From positions 310,001 through 374,000 of the forward strand of contig NZ_CP109007.1 of assembly GCF_036226665.1 (NCBI RefSeq): a DNA stretch of 64,000 nt, read 5' to 3'. The DNA comes from Streptomyces sp. NBC_00691 (GTDB lineage Bacteria; Actinomycetota; Actinomycetes; Streptomycetales; Streptomycetaceae). The translations under genes were made by a program, and so were the position numbers. Under the pieces are notes generated by a model, which saw only the letters and a list, made by a program, of their open reading frames with translations, was not told the DNA's origin and made no database searches. Position 1 is the stretch's first letter. The number at the start of each line of letters is the position of its first letter. Positions 18,432 through 26,787 of this stretch are shown in pieces.

Positions 18432-18818
18432 TTACAGGCCGCCGGTGAACAGGAGCTTGTCGGGGGTGACGGCGCTGAGGTTCGTCAGCAGGCCCTTGGT
18501 GGAGTTGCCGTCGAGCCAGGCGCCGACCTCCGCCGGGTCCGCCGGTCGGGTGTTCCGCCTTGTAGAGCACGGCGACACCGATCACGTGCGGGGCGGCCAT
18601 GGAGGTGCCGTTCTGGGCGACGGAGCCGCCGCCGATGCGCGCCGACACGACGTCCTGGCCGGGCGCGAAGAGATCGACGCACCGGCCGTGGTGGGAGAAG
18701 GACGCCTCCTCGTCCCGCGCATGCGGGCGGATGCGAACGCTGTCGCCGGGGCGGTGATAGCGAGGACCGTCAGGGCGGCGGTGGCGCTCACCAGAGCGAA
18801 ACTGGTACGCGTGTTCAA
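18432..18818 (-). pseudogene. Broken S8 (subtilisin-like) peptidase gene
   Basis: The 5' part (from 18818) encodes a clean signal peptide, MNTRTSFALVSATAALTVLA, ending near TAFASA. About 40 codons later another frame gives RCVDLFAPGQDVVSARI and NGTSMAAPHVIGVAVLYKAEHP, the end of a subtilisin catalytic domain with its active serine in GTSMA. A third frame finishes GAWLDGNSTKGLLTNLSAV and stops at 18432. The Asp and His regions and the propeptide are missing, so a large internal deletion plus at least two frameshifts are needed. The gene cannot make active protease. Confidence 0.8.
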
Positions 18819-19319
18819 ACGGTGAGCGCATCATGCAGAGATGATCACTTTCTATGACATCTCGGATGATTACGGCGTATGCCGCGAATATTACTGAAAT
18901 GCGCTTCACCGAAGTGGCTCCATCAGCCCGAACGGGGCACTCCGGGCTCTTCTCAGGGCTTGCGCCCGGTGCCGGACATCTCGTCGGAGCGGCCTGCGCG
19001 ACGAGGTCCACCACCGGAAATGTGAGCCTCACTCCCCGCCGTATGCCATTGCCCGGGAAGCGACTTGCTCACCACGCGGGGCGCCGCGGACGGCCGGCAC
19101 CCGCCTCCGGAGTCACTCCGCTCCGGGACTCCCGGCCGCGAGCCCGCGCCGGAGAGCGGGTGTCGTCGCACTCGCTCCTCACCTTTCGTTCACCTACATA
19201 AGGGTAAACACCGTTGCGATCTCGTTAAACGTTTACTTCTTGACGACAATGTGGCGGCCGAGTTGACTTCGTGCCACCTCGGCCGCAACGTCGCGGCCTC
19301 GTCAGGGAGGCAACCCCAC
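18819..19319. other. Intergenic region with the promoter of the sugar-binding gene
   Basis: No gene is seen. The right end is less GC-rich and carries the operator and promoter of the XylF-type gene. A gtaaac half-site (19204) and a 10-bp perfect palindrome (19226-19235) precede a TTGACG hexamer at 19240-19245 that could be a -35 element. No good -10 was identified. Confidence 0.5.
19226..19235. promoter_or_regulatory. Palindromic operator upstream of the XylF-type gene
   Basis: TAAACGTTTA is a perfect palindrome with a central CG, the form bound by LacI-family and some ROK-type sugar regulators. It lies 85 bases before the start of the sugar-binding lipoprotein, which suggests substrate-dependent repression. 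It differs from the operators at 24.0-24.8 kb, so another regulator is expected. Confidence 0.5.
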
Positions 19320-20387
19320 ATGAACGCGATGACGCGTCGCACCGTCATAGCCACGGCCACGGTCTCGATGGCCCTCTCGCTCGCCGCCTGCGGCCAGGCC
19401 AGCGGCGACGACGACAGCGGTGACAAGGGCAGCTCGACCAAGATCGGCCTGCTCCTTCCCGAGAACAAGACCTCGCGGTACGAGGCACTGGACAGACCCC
19501 AGTTCGAGAAGGCCGTCAAGGGCGCCTGTCTCGCCTGCGAGGTCGTGTACAACAACGCGGTCTCCGACGTCGTCAAGCAGAAGCAGCAGTTCGACCAGCT
19601 CGTCGCCGGCGGCGTGAGGGTCATCGCGCTCGACCCGGTCGACGCGACCAAGGCCGCCGGCTGGGTCAAGGATGCCAAGGCCAAGGGCGTCAAGGTCGTC
19701 GCGTACGACCGCGCGATCGAGGGCGCGGACGCCTACGTGAGCCACGACAACAACAGGGTCGGCGAGCTCCAGGGCGAGGCCCTCCTCGCCGCGCTGGGCC
19801 CCAAGGCCGACGACGCCGACATCGTGATGATCAACGGCGACGAGAAGGACCCGAACGCCGGCCTCTTCAAGTCCGGCGCGCACAACGCCCTCGACGGCAA
19901 GGTCGGCAAGATCGCCTACGAGGCCTCCGGCCAGTGGGACCCGAAGATCGCCGGCGAGAAGATGTCCGCCGCGATCTCCTCGGTCGGCAAGGACAGGATC
20001 GCCGCGGTCTACTCGGCCAACGACGGCATGGCCGGGGGAATCGTCACCGCCCTCGAGAACGCCGGCATCAAGGGCATCCCGGTGGGCGGCCAGGACGCCG
20101 AGATCGCGGGCATCCAGCGCATCGTCGCCGGTACCCAGACCTTCACCATCTACAAGAGCCCCCTGGAGCTCGCCCCCAAGGCCGCCGAGGTCGCGGTCGA
20201 TCTGCTGATGGATCTGCCCCTCCGCGCCAGGACCGAGACCAACGGTGTCCCGTCGCACCTCCTCGACCCGGTGGTCGTCGACAAGACGAACATCCAGTCC
20301 ACAGTCATCGAGGAGGGCATCTACACGGCCGCCGACATCTGCACCCCCGAACTCGCCGCCAAGTGCACCAAGCTCGGCCTCAAGTAA
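19320..20387 (+). CDS. Sugar ABC transporter substrate-binding lipoprotein, XylF type
   Basis: A 355-residue exported lipoprotein that captures a sugar for an ABC importer. The start at ATG 19320 has GGGAGG nine bases upstream. The lipobox LAAC places the acylated Cys at residue 24, followed by a Ser/Gly/Asp linker. The mature part is a type I periplasmic-binding fold (Peripla_BP_4): KIGLLLPENKTSRYEALDRPQFEKAV, VRVIALDPVDATKAAGW, VVAYDRAI, ADIVMINGDEKDPNAG, AVYSANDGMAGGIVTAL and GQDAEIAGIQRI. This is closest to D-xylose-binding XylF. No ATPase (xylG) or permease (xylH) gene follows, so it either works with a transporter elsewhere or is left over from a larger operon. A palindromic operator lies upstream. 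Confidence 0.9.
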   Translation: MNAMTRRTVIATATVSMALSLAACGQASGDDDSGDKGSSTKIGLLLPENKTSRYEALDRPQFEKAVKGACLACEVVYNNAVSDVVKQKQQFDQLVAGGVRVIALDPVDATKAAGWVKDAKAKGVKVVAYDRAIEGADAYVSHDNNRVGELQGEALLAALGPKADDADIVMINGDEKDPNAGLFKSGAHNALDGKVGKIAYEASGQWDPKIAGEKMSAAISSVGKDRIAAVYSANDGMAGGIVTALENAGIKGIPVGGQDAEIAGIQRIVAGTQTFTIYKSPLELAPKAAEVAVDLLMDLPLRARTETNGVPSHLLDPVVVDKTNIQSTVIEEGIYTAADICTPELAAKCTKLGLK

Positions 20388-21069
20388 CCCCCGGCCCACA
20401 CCCGTAGGAACCAGGCCGTCAGCCCCCGCCGACGGCCCGCCGCCCTTGCGGCCCCGCTCCCCCGCCCTCGCGCACCGCCGACGCCTCCTCATGGCAGCCG
20501 CCACGGCCGGACTCGATGTCACAGTGGTGAGGTCTCGATACGGCGAAGGTGTGCCCGGAGCGGTCCGCCTCCCCTGCCTCCGGCCCTCGGCCGACCCGGA
20601 AGCCGCTGTCGGTCCGGGGGCCGGACGTGCTCGGTGTCGACGACGCCCTGGCCCTCCTCAGGCCGAGCACCCATCGCCAGCCCGAGCCGGCGGGCGGATC
20701 CTGACGGCGCCCCCTCCTGTGACCCCTGCCCGATGGTCGTTGAGGTAGCCGTCCAGGTCGCGGCCGTTCGCCGAGGCATGCTGTTCGAGGACGACAAGGG
20801 CCTCCTCAGGGCGTCCGGCGTCGGCGAGCAGCTCGGCGATGTGCGGCGCGGTGTACGAGGTGGCTCCCTCCGGGTGGGCAGGGGGTCATCGAACTCGTCG
20901 ACGAACGCCGGCCCTCGCGAGGCGGAGAGCCGCGCCGTCCATGCCGTACGACAGGCGAAGGAGGAGACGGTCATGACCGCCGACAGCGCCAGGTACGGCA
21001 AGCCGTACGCCGAGACCGGGGCGCTTCCTCCGTCCTCCCGAATGGGCTGGTGCGGGGCGGTGGCGCTGG
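20388..21069. other. Gene-poor stretch where xylGH would be expected
   Basis: About 680 bases follow the sugar-binding gene. No ATPase or permease motif was found in any frame. The only recognisable item is the short TPR-like remnant on the minus strand described separately. Confidence 0.45.
20730..20879 (-). pseudogene. Fragment of a TPR-type gene
   Basis: One minus-strand frame reads APHIAELLADAGRPEEALVVLEQHA and then NGRDLDGYLNDH. This is the repeat pattern of Streptomyces tetratricopeptide proteins (AELLADAGRxEEAL). No start codon or further repeats are found on either side, so it appears to be a remnant. Confidence 0.4.
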
Positions 21070-22017
21070 TCAGGGACGTAGGCCTGCGATCAGGGCAGAG
21101 GTGACGACGTGGTCGGCGGGGCCGGTGTTCCAGTTCGCGTTGATCGGACTGACGGCGATCCGTCCGGCGCTGACGGCCTCCAGGTCACCGCCCTTCGCGG
21201 GCGAGCGCAGGTCCACCCTCACCTCGGCCTTCCAGGTGCCGTCGCCGGAGTCGGTGAAGTCCGGTTCGAGGATCGTCTGCGCGTCCTGGAACGTGGTCGA
21301 CACGCCCACGGCGGTGCCCCTGCCGTCGGTGCCGACGACGGGATGGTTCACGTTCAGACCGACACCCTTGGGCAGCAGCGGACCCGACTTCGCCCGTACA
21401 CGGAGCCGGTCGATGAGCTTGACGGCGAAGTCGAGCGTCGGGCCCATCGCGTTGACGGTGGTGACCGGGTCGGGCACGGAGACGCCGCCTGTGCTCAGCG
21501 CGATGGCAGGAACGCCCGACTCCACGGCGACGACGGCGCCGCCGACCGTACCGGAGTGGGTGGCGAGCCCGGCGACGTTCGGCCCGAAGTTGGTGCCGGA
21601 CACCACCAGGTCGGGAGCGTCGCCCCCGAACACCTCGGAGAGTCCGAAGGCCACCGAGTCTCCGGGGCTTCCGTCGACGGCCCAGACCTTCGGCTCGGGG
21701 TGCTTCACCGTGATCGTGGGGGCGCTCGACATCTTCGTACCCGCACCGCTCTGGTTGGTCAGCGGGGCGACGATGGTGACGTCGTGCCCGGCGGCGGTGA
21801 GCCGCTCGAACGCCGTGCGGATGCCGGGCGCGTTGTAGCCGTCGTCGTTGGTGAGCAGGATCCGCAGCGGGGCCACGTGCGGCCCGGGCCGCGCGGCCGT
21901 CGGGCCGGTCTGCGGCGAGGTGACGGTCGGTGCGACGGCGCCGGCGGGCGCGGTTCCGGAGAGGACCGCGGTGCAGAGGATCAGCATGGCCGGCGGCAGA
22001 ACGCGCATGTGTCTCAC
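21070..22017 (-). CDS. Secreted SurE-like 5'/3'-nucleotidase
   Basis: A 315-residue protein starting at GTG 22017, set by AAGGAG six bases upstream. An N-terminal signal peptide (LPPAMLILCTAVLSGTAPAGAVA) and a Pro/Thr-rich linker precede a SurE domain: RILLTNDDGYNAPGIRTAFERL contains the paired Asp metal ligands, NQSGAG the conserved Ser, and VVSGTNFGPNVAGLATHSGTVGGA the conserved Asn and Ser/Gly loop. SurE enzymes are metal-dependent phosphatases acting on nucleoside monophosphates. An exported version would work outside the membrane, for example to recover phosphate from nucleotides. It stands alone between two transport genes. Confidence 0.88.
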   Translation of the reverse strand: MRHMRVLPPAMLILCTAVLSGTAPAGAVAPTVTSPQTGPTAARPGPHVAPLRILLTNDDGYNAPGIRTAFERLTAAGHDVTIVAPLTNQSGAGTKMSSAPTITVKHPEPKVWAVDGSPGDSVAFGLSEVFGGDAPDLVVSGTNFGPNVAGLATHSGTVGGAVVAVESGVPAIALSTGGVSVPDPVTTVNAMGPTLDFAVKLIDRLRVRAKSGPLLPKGVGLNVNHPVVGTDGRGTAVGVSTTFQDAQTILEPDFTDSGDGTWKAEVRVDLRSPAKGGDLEAVSAGRIAVSPINANWNTGPADHVVTSALIAGLRP

Positions 22018-22492
22018 AGGATGCTCCTTGGAAGAGGGAGGACAGGGTGCTGGTGGGGAGAGGGGAGGGGCGAAGGTGGTGGCGCTGATGTGACTGATGT
22101 AGCTGGTGCAGCTGTTGTGGCCAATGGGGGTGCTGGGGACAGGGCAGGTGGTGGGACTCGTAAGCCTTGTGCAGCAGCGAGGGTGGTTGACGAAGAACCG
22201 GCAGGCACCTGGCCCTCGGCATGCGCCCGCCCGCCGGAGCAAGGGCGCCCGGGCCGCGGCGGCGCCGACGATGACCGGCGCAGACAGCGGCCGGCGCGGG
22301 CGGCCGTCGGTGATGACCGGCGCCGGCAGCGACCGGCGCGGGCGGCCGTCGGCGCGGTCTGCTGCCGCACCCGATCCCGACTCCCACGAGCGGGAGGTCC
22401 GGGCGACCGCCGACACCGAGTGCAGGCGACGCGGGCTGCAGCGGCACGCGCAGCAGCCGACGCCGGCTACCGCCGACGCGAACCGGCCGGGG
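22018..22492. other. Intergenic region with a tandem repeat
   Basis: This stretch separates the SurE start from the end of the MFS gene. No gene is supported. It holds the surE promoter region and the 42-bp repeat listed separately. Confidence 0.5.
22270..22353. repeat. Two copies of a 42-bp tandem repeat
   Basis: The unit begins gatgaccggcgc and ends gcggccgtcgg. Copies start at 22270 and 22312 and differ at only a few positions (cagacagcgg versus cggcagcgac). It is non-coding and GC-rich, probably a replication-slippage product. Confidence 0.8.
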
Positions 22493-23826
22493 TCAGCGCA
22501 CGCCGCGGATCGGGAGGATGGCGAGCGCGCCGATCAGCGACAGGGCGCCGCCTGCCAGGAAGAGCGGGGTGTACCCGCCCAGGCCGGTGACGATGGCGGA
22601 GGCGACGAACGGCGCGATGATCTGCGGCCCGGCGTTCGCGACGTTGAGGACGCCCATGTCCCGGGCCGCGTCCTGCGCCCGGGGCAGGACCAGGGTGACC
22701 AGCGCGGTGTCGACGGCCATGAAGCAACCGAAGGCGAGGCCGTTGAGGGCGCTGAACACGAGCATGCCGGTCCAGGTCGGGCTGGCGACGGGCACCACCA
22801 TGACCAGTCCGGCCAGCGTGGCGGACACGCCGACGAACACCTTGCGGCGGTTCCAGCGGTCGGACAGTAGTCCGCCGACAACGGTGGACAGCGCCACAGC
22901 GACCATCGAGACCGGCGCGAGGATCGCCATCGCCGCGGGCGGGTTCAGCCCCGCGGGGAGCGCGATGAGGTCGTCCAGGATGTACAGCTGGTAGCCGACG
23001 ACGGAGAAGTAGCCCAGGACCATCAGGGCGCGGCCGATGAAGGCCCATCGGAAGTCGTGGTTCGCCAACGCGGAGAGGAAGGCGGCGAGTTGGGTTCCCT
23101 TCCGGGTTTCCGCCGCGGGCTCGGCGCGAGGTGTGTCGCGCAGAGGACGGAGAGGAGCAGCGCGGCGACGGCGACGATCGCACCGAAGATCAGGTAGCCG
23201 GTGCGCAGTTGGTCCGTGGTCTGCGAGGCGATGAGGACGCCGGCGGTTCCGCCGATCGGCATGCCGAGGCCCACCAGCGCCGACGCCGTCCCGCGACGGG
23301 CCGCGGGGACGCGGTCCGGCACGATCGCGGTGACCGCCGCCTGGTACGTGTTCATCGTCGCCTGGACCAGACACCAGCCGATGCCGACGAGCAGCGCGGT
23401 GGAGACGTTCCCGAGGAAGGCCAGGGCGATCAGCGCACCGGTCGCGCCGCTCAGGATCCAGGGATTGCGGCGGCCGCTGCGGTCGGAGAGGGCGCCCGCA
23501 ATCGGGTTGAAGGCCGTCGCGAAGATGGCGCTGATGCCGCCGATCAGGCCCAGGACGGCGACCTTGTCGTCGGGTGCGATCGCGGCGACCTGGGTGGGCA
23601 GGAGGACGGAGCCGACTCCCATGTAGACCGCCATCATCGCGGAGTTGGCGACCAGCAGCAGGGGCATGAGCCCGCGCTGGCGCGGAGCTTCCTGTTCCGA
23701 GGTGGTGGCGGTGTCACCGGTGGCGGTGTCACCAGTGGCAGTGATTCCGGTGGCGGTGTCACCGGTGGCAGTGATTCCGGTGGCGGCGGGCGGATCGATC
23801 GGATCGGTGAGCTCGTTCGTGGCCAT
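22493..23826 (-). pseudogene. MFS transporter interrupted by a frameshift
   Basis: The 5' frame starts at ATG 23826 (GGAG upstream) and encodes a low-complexity TATGDT/TATGIT linker and six membrane helices (SVLLPTQVAAIAPDDKVAVLG, GALSDRSGRRNPWILSGATGA). It then runs out of homology at LLLSVLCATHLAPS. A second frame resumes with AEPAAETRKGTQLAAFLSAL and continues through GGLLSDRWNRRKVFVGVSA and the last helices to 22493. The junction is near 23128. A single indel would restore a normal 12-helix transporter of about 440 residues. The divergent LacI gene and shared operator sites indicate regulated uptake or export of a sugar-like compound. Either a real pseudogene or a sequencing indel. Confidence 0.75.
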
Positions 23827-24018
23827 GACGACTCCTGGGAGGACGGAGCGGGGAGGTGGGGTGCGGCGGAGCCGCATCGGGTGGGGTGCGAGCGGGTGAG
23901 GCACCGGTTCCGGGTACGCGGGTGGCGAGGGGCCGGATGAGGGGGACGTCGCGTGAGCGGTCGCGCGGGGCGACGGTGTCACCGAGCCGCCGCCGAAAAT
24001 TGCGTCCGACACGATGTT

Positions 24019-24031
24019 GTTACACGTGTCA
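24019..24031. promoter_or_regulatory. Operator site A (GTTACACGTGTCA)
   Basis: A near-palindrome centred on ACACGTGT, about 200 bases upstream of the MFS start. The same 13 bases recur exactly at 29000-29012 before the esterase gene. This is the form expected for a LacI-family operator. Confidence 0.6.
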
Positions 24032-24132
24032 CCCGCAGCGCTTGCACACTGTGTAGCACCCATCTTCAGCCTCGGCTAGGGCCTGCGACGGGTCGATGCG
24101 CAGATCGTGACAGAGGGGAGATGCGCACGTGG

Positions 24133-24144
24133 ATCACGTGTAAC
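24133..24144. promoter_or_regulatory. Operator-like site B (ATCACGTGTAAC)
   Basis: The reverse complement is GTTACACGTGAT, matching site A in its first ten bases. It lies between the divergent MFS and LacI genes and may be an auxiliary operator. Confidence 0.45.
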
Positions 24145-24812
24145 CACGGCTCGGGCATGCTGACCAGGGCCATCGCGGCTCCCTGCCCTCTTGCCAATGC
24201 GCCAACGGTCACGCATCCGCAAGGCTCCGCGCCCATCGCGAGGACCTCATGGCCCGGACGCCACTCCGGCACGCAGGCCCTCGGCCCGCGTGTACGTGCA
24301 GGGTCCATGGGTCCACAGCCCTCCCCCGCACCCCTCGCCCGCCGTGCAACCCTCCGACCGGACGCCACCCGGGCCGCACCCCCTCCCGGTCGCACGAGCC
24401 TCCCGGAGCGCGACCTTCCGGCAGGACGCGCGCCTCTCCCCCACACCCTGTGACCGCCTCACCGCGTACCCCCACCGCTCCGGGCGGAAGACCGTGAAAG
24501 GCCCGCCATCTCGCGTACCTCCGACGCCCCCGTCTCTCGCGCCCCGCGCACCCTCCCCGGCCGCCACGTCACATCGGCACCACCACGCCGCACGCCCAAC
24601 GCCGGAATCGCGCTCCTCGCCCTGTCCCTGCCGAGGGCTGCACACCCGCACCGGCGACCGCCCCTTCCTCCCGGGGCTCGACGACCGCTGGGCCGCTGTC
24701 GGGGAGCTTGCCCGTGACGCGTCGCCTGCACGGAACGGACACGTAGGGCCGGAGCCCGTGTCCCGTGGACCGCTCGCATGGATCGCGCGGCAGCCCCGCC
24801 ACCTGCGCGGTC

Positions 24813-24825
24813 TAACTCGTGTAAC
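24813..24825. promoter_or_regulatory. Operator site C (TAACTCGTGTAAC) before the LacI gene
   Basis: It lies 61 bases before the regulator start, where autoregulation would occur. Its exact reverse complement recurs at 29076-29088 upstream of the esterase gene. Confidence 0.6.
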
Positions 24826-24885
24826 CTCAGAGTGAACATCGGCACACCTCAGACACGAGCCGCGCAAGGAGCGTCACGGGACGTC

Positions 24886-25893
24886 ATGGCAGAAGAAACC
24901 CCCGTCCCCGCCTCGATCACGAGCGCCGATGTGGCACGCCTCGCAGGTGTGTCACGGGCCACCGTCTCCTTCGTACTCAACAACACCCCGGGCCACCGCG
25001 TCAGCGAGAGCACGCGCGCCCGCGTCCTCGACGCGGCCGACCGGATCGGCTACGTCCCGCACGCCGCCGCCCGGTCGCTGCGCGCCGGACGTAGCAATCT
25101 CGTGCTCATGCCCGCGTCGATCTCCGCGATCGGCCGCCTCGTCAGCGACTGGGTCGACGACCTGCACGGCGAACTCGACCGTCACGGCTACACCGCCGTC
25201 CTCCACGCGGGTCGCTTCACCGACCCGGTGAACGCCGCCCGGGCCTGGGCCGAGCTGCGCCCCGCTGCGGTCGTCGCCCTCGACGGCGACCGGATCACCC
25301 GGCAGGCAGCCGAGTTGCTGCACCGGGCCGGGGTGCGCGGAGTGCTCGCCTTCGCGTCCCGGCCCGTCCCCGGCATCCACACGATCGGCTTCGACCACGC
25401 ACTCATCGGCGCCACGGCGACCCAGCACCTGATCGCCCGCGGCCGGACCCGGATCGGCGTCGTCATGCCCCAGGAACGCGGGCTCGACGCACTCGCCCGG
25501 CCCCGTCTCGCGGGGGCGGAATCGGTGGCCGCCCGGCGCATGGCCACCGTCGCACCGCTGGAACTCGCCTACACCCGCGAATCGGCGACCGCGCTCGCCC
25601 GGCGCTGGGCGAGCCTGGACCTCGACTCCGTCTTCGCCTACAACGACGAGTACGCCGCGCTGCTCCTGCACGCGCTGCAGGCCGAGGGGATCTCCGTACC
25701 CGACGAGGTGGCGATCGTCGGCTCCGACGACCTCGTCCTCTCCGGGCTCCAGCAGCCCGCGCTCACCACGGTCCGTCTGGACCTGGCGTCGCCGGCGCAG
25801 ATCGCGGACGCCCTGCACGAACTGATCGAGACCGGCTCGACCGCGCTCCTCCCCGCCATAGAGGCCGTCCTCGTCCACCGCCAGACGTCCTGA
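24886..25893 (+). CDS. LacI-family transcriptional repressor
   Basis: A 335-residue regulator. The start at ATG 24886 gives a normal N-terminus with the DNA-binding domain directly after it: residues 11-57 contain SADVARLAGVSRATVSFVLNN and the hinge-helix region RSLRAGRSNLV. Residues 70-335 form a periplasmic-binding-type effector domain (VVALDGDRITRQAAELLHRAGV, IGFDHALIGATATQHLIARG, SVFAYNDEYAALLLHALQAEG and VAIVGSDDLVLSGLQQPALTTV). Family members usually release their operator on binding a sugar or nucleoside. Palindromic sites before this gene, the divergent MFS gene and the esterase at 28 kb suggest it controls all three and itself. The effector is unknown. Confidence 0.93.
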   Translation: MAEETPVPASITSADVARLAGVSRATVSFVLNNTPGHRVSESTRARVLDAADRIGYVPHAAARSLRAGRSNLVLMPASISAIGRLVSDWVDDLHGELDRHGYTAVLHAGRFTDPVNAARAWAELRPAAVVALDGDRITRQAAELLHRAGVRGVLAFASRPVPGIHTIGFDHALIGATATQHLIARGRTRIGVVMPQERGLDALARPRLAGAESVAARRMATVAPLELAYTRESATALARRWASLDLDSVFAYNDEYAALLLHALQAEGISVPDEVAIVGSDDLVLSGLQQPALTTVRLDLASPAQIADALHELIETGSTALLPAIEAVLVHRQTS

Positions 25894-26201
25894 ACGGCCG
25901 CCCGCGCCCCGCACAGGGGACGTACCTTCGACGGCGCCCGGGCCCGCGCAGGGCCGGGGCGCCGTCGACGTCCGCGAGGACGTGCGGCCCACACCTTCGG
26001 CCCGTCCGGTCGGGCGGAACGTGCTCACGGCCGGTCAGAACGCGTGCGTCGGTCGGTCCGTGCACGCGCGTCGGCCGGTCAGGACACGCGCATCGGTCAG
26101 TCCGTGCACGCGTGTCGGCCGGTCAAAGCACGTACGTCGACCGAGGTGCTCACAGTCGAATGCCGACCGACGACCGAACGACGAAGGTCTACGCTCGCCC
26201 C
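25894..26201. other. Intergenic region, mostly repeat
   Basis: No gene is seen. The centre is filled by an imperfect 44-bp repeat, and the right end carries a TACGCT hexamer (26189-26194) that may be the -10 box of a leaderless transcript for the next gene. Confidence 0.45.
26026..26145. repeat. Imperfect 44-bp tandem repeat
   Basis: The segment tccgtgcacgcg followed by gtcggccggtca recurs at 26057 and 26101, a period of 44 bases, with a further degenerate copy to the left (ggccggtcagaacgcg). It is non-coding. Confidence 0.6.
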
Positions 26202-26630
26202 GTGACAGCGACATGGGAGCCCACGACGCCCGGCGTGCTTCGCCTGCCCTCGGGCCGGTTCATCCGCGGCCGGGGACTGCGCCGGCCACTCCCACCAGGC
26301 CCGCAGCCCACGTTCGCGCTGTACCTGCTGGGCCACCGGCCGCCACCCGTCGCGTGGGAGAACAGGTGGATCCGCTGGCCCGACTTCTGGCTGCCGTCCG
26401 ACCGTGCGGCGACCGCCGACGCACTCCGCGAGGCATGGGCACGCGCCGAGGCCGAACGTGTCGAGATCGCCTGCGCCGGCGGACAGGGGAGAACCGGCAC
26501 CGCCCTGGCCTGCCTCGCCGTGCTCGACGGGGTACCCCGTCAGCGCGCGGTCGCCTACGTCCGGGAGCACTACGCCCGACGCGCCGTCGAGACCCCCTGG
26601 CAACGCCACTACGTCTCCCGATTCCAGTGA
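26202..26630 (+). CDS. Protein-tyrosine-phosphatase-like protein
   Basis: A 142-residue cytoplasmic protein. It contains the cysteine-based phosphatase P-loop IACAGGQGRTGTALAC, with the C-x5-R core CAGGQGR and the following TG, near residue 90. Upstream, RWIRWPDFWLPSD supplies the usual acid-loop region (WPDF, with the general-acid Asp). The length matches compact dual-specificity-like phosphatases found in Streptomyces. Start GTG 26202 (VTATWEP) is preferred. It has no Shine-Dalgarno but lies eight bases after a TACGCT box, which suits leaderless transcription. ATG 26160 would add 14 residues. The substrate, protein or small phosphoester, is unknown. Confidence 0.82.
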   Translation: MTATWEPTTPGVLRLPSGRFIRGRGLRRPLPPGPQPTFALYLLGHRPPPVAWENRWIRWPDFWLPSDRAATADALREAWARAEAERVEIACAGGQGRTGTALACLAVLDGVPRQRAVAYVREHYARRAVETPWQRHYVSRFQ

Positions 26631-26787
26631 CGGAGTCCGTTGTTGACGAGCCACCGGCCCGAAGGCACCTCACCGGCCGGTGAGCCTTCCCTGTCGCCGT
26701 ACTGAGGCCTGTCCGGCGGATCAGGAGACCGTACTGCGTACCTCCGACAGCCGAGGACTGCAGGTCCCATGCTCCGCCGGCCGGGCC

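Larger units (their letters stand above)
23827..24885. other. Divergent promoter region between MFS and LacI genes
   Basis: Just over 1 kb without a supported gene. Frames on both strands (24066-24867) are Arg/Pro-rich and mutually antisense, with no recognisable motif. The region carries three copies of a TTACACGTGT-type palindrome, one near each divergent gene and one between. Confidence 0.55.

Noticed and set aside
24066..24867. Overlapping frames on both strands between the MFS and LacI genes
   Set aside because: Arg/Pro/Gly-rich, mutually antisense, no ribosome site and no family pattern. The region is better explained as a regulatory spacer.
26026..26145. 44-bp repeats considered as a CRISPR array or iteron origin
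   Set aside because: Copies are imperfect and too few, have no unique spacers between them, and no Cas or Rep gene is near.
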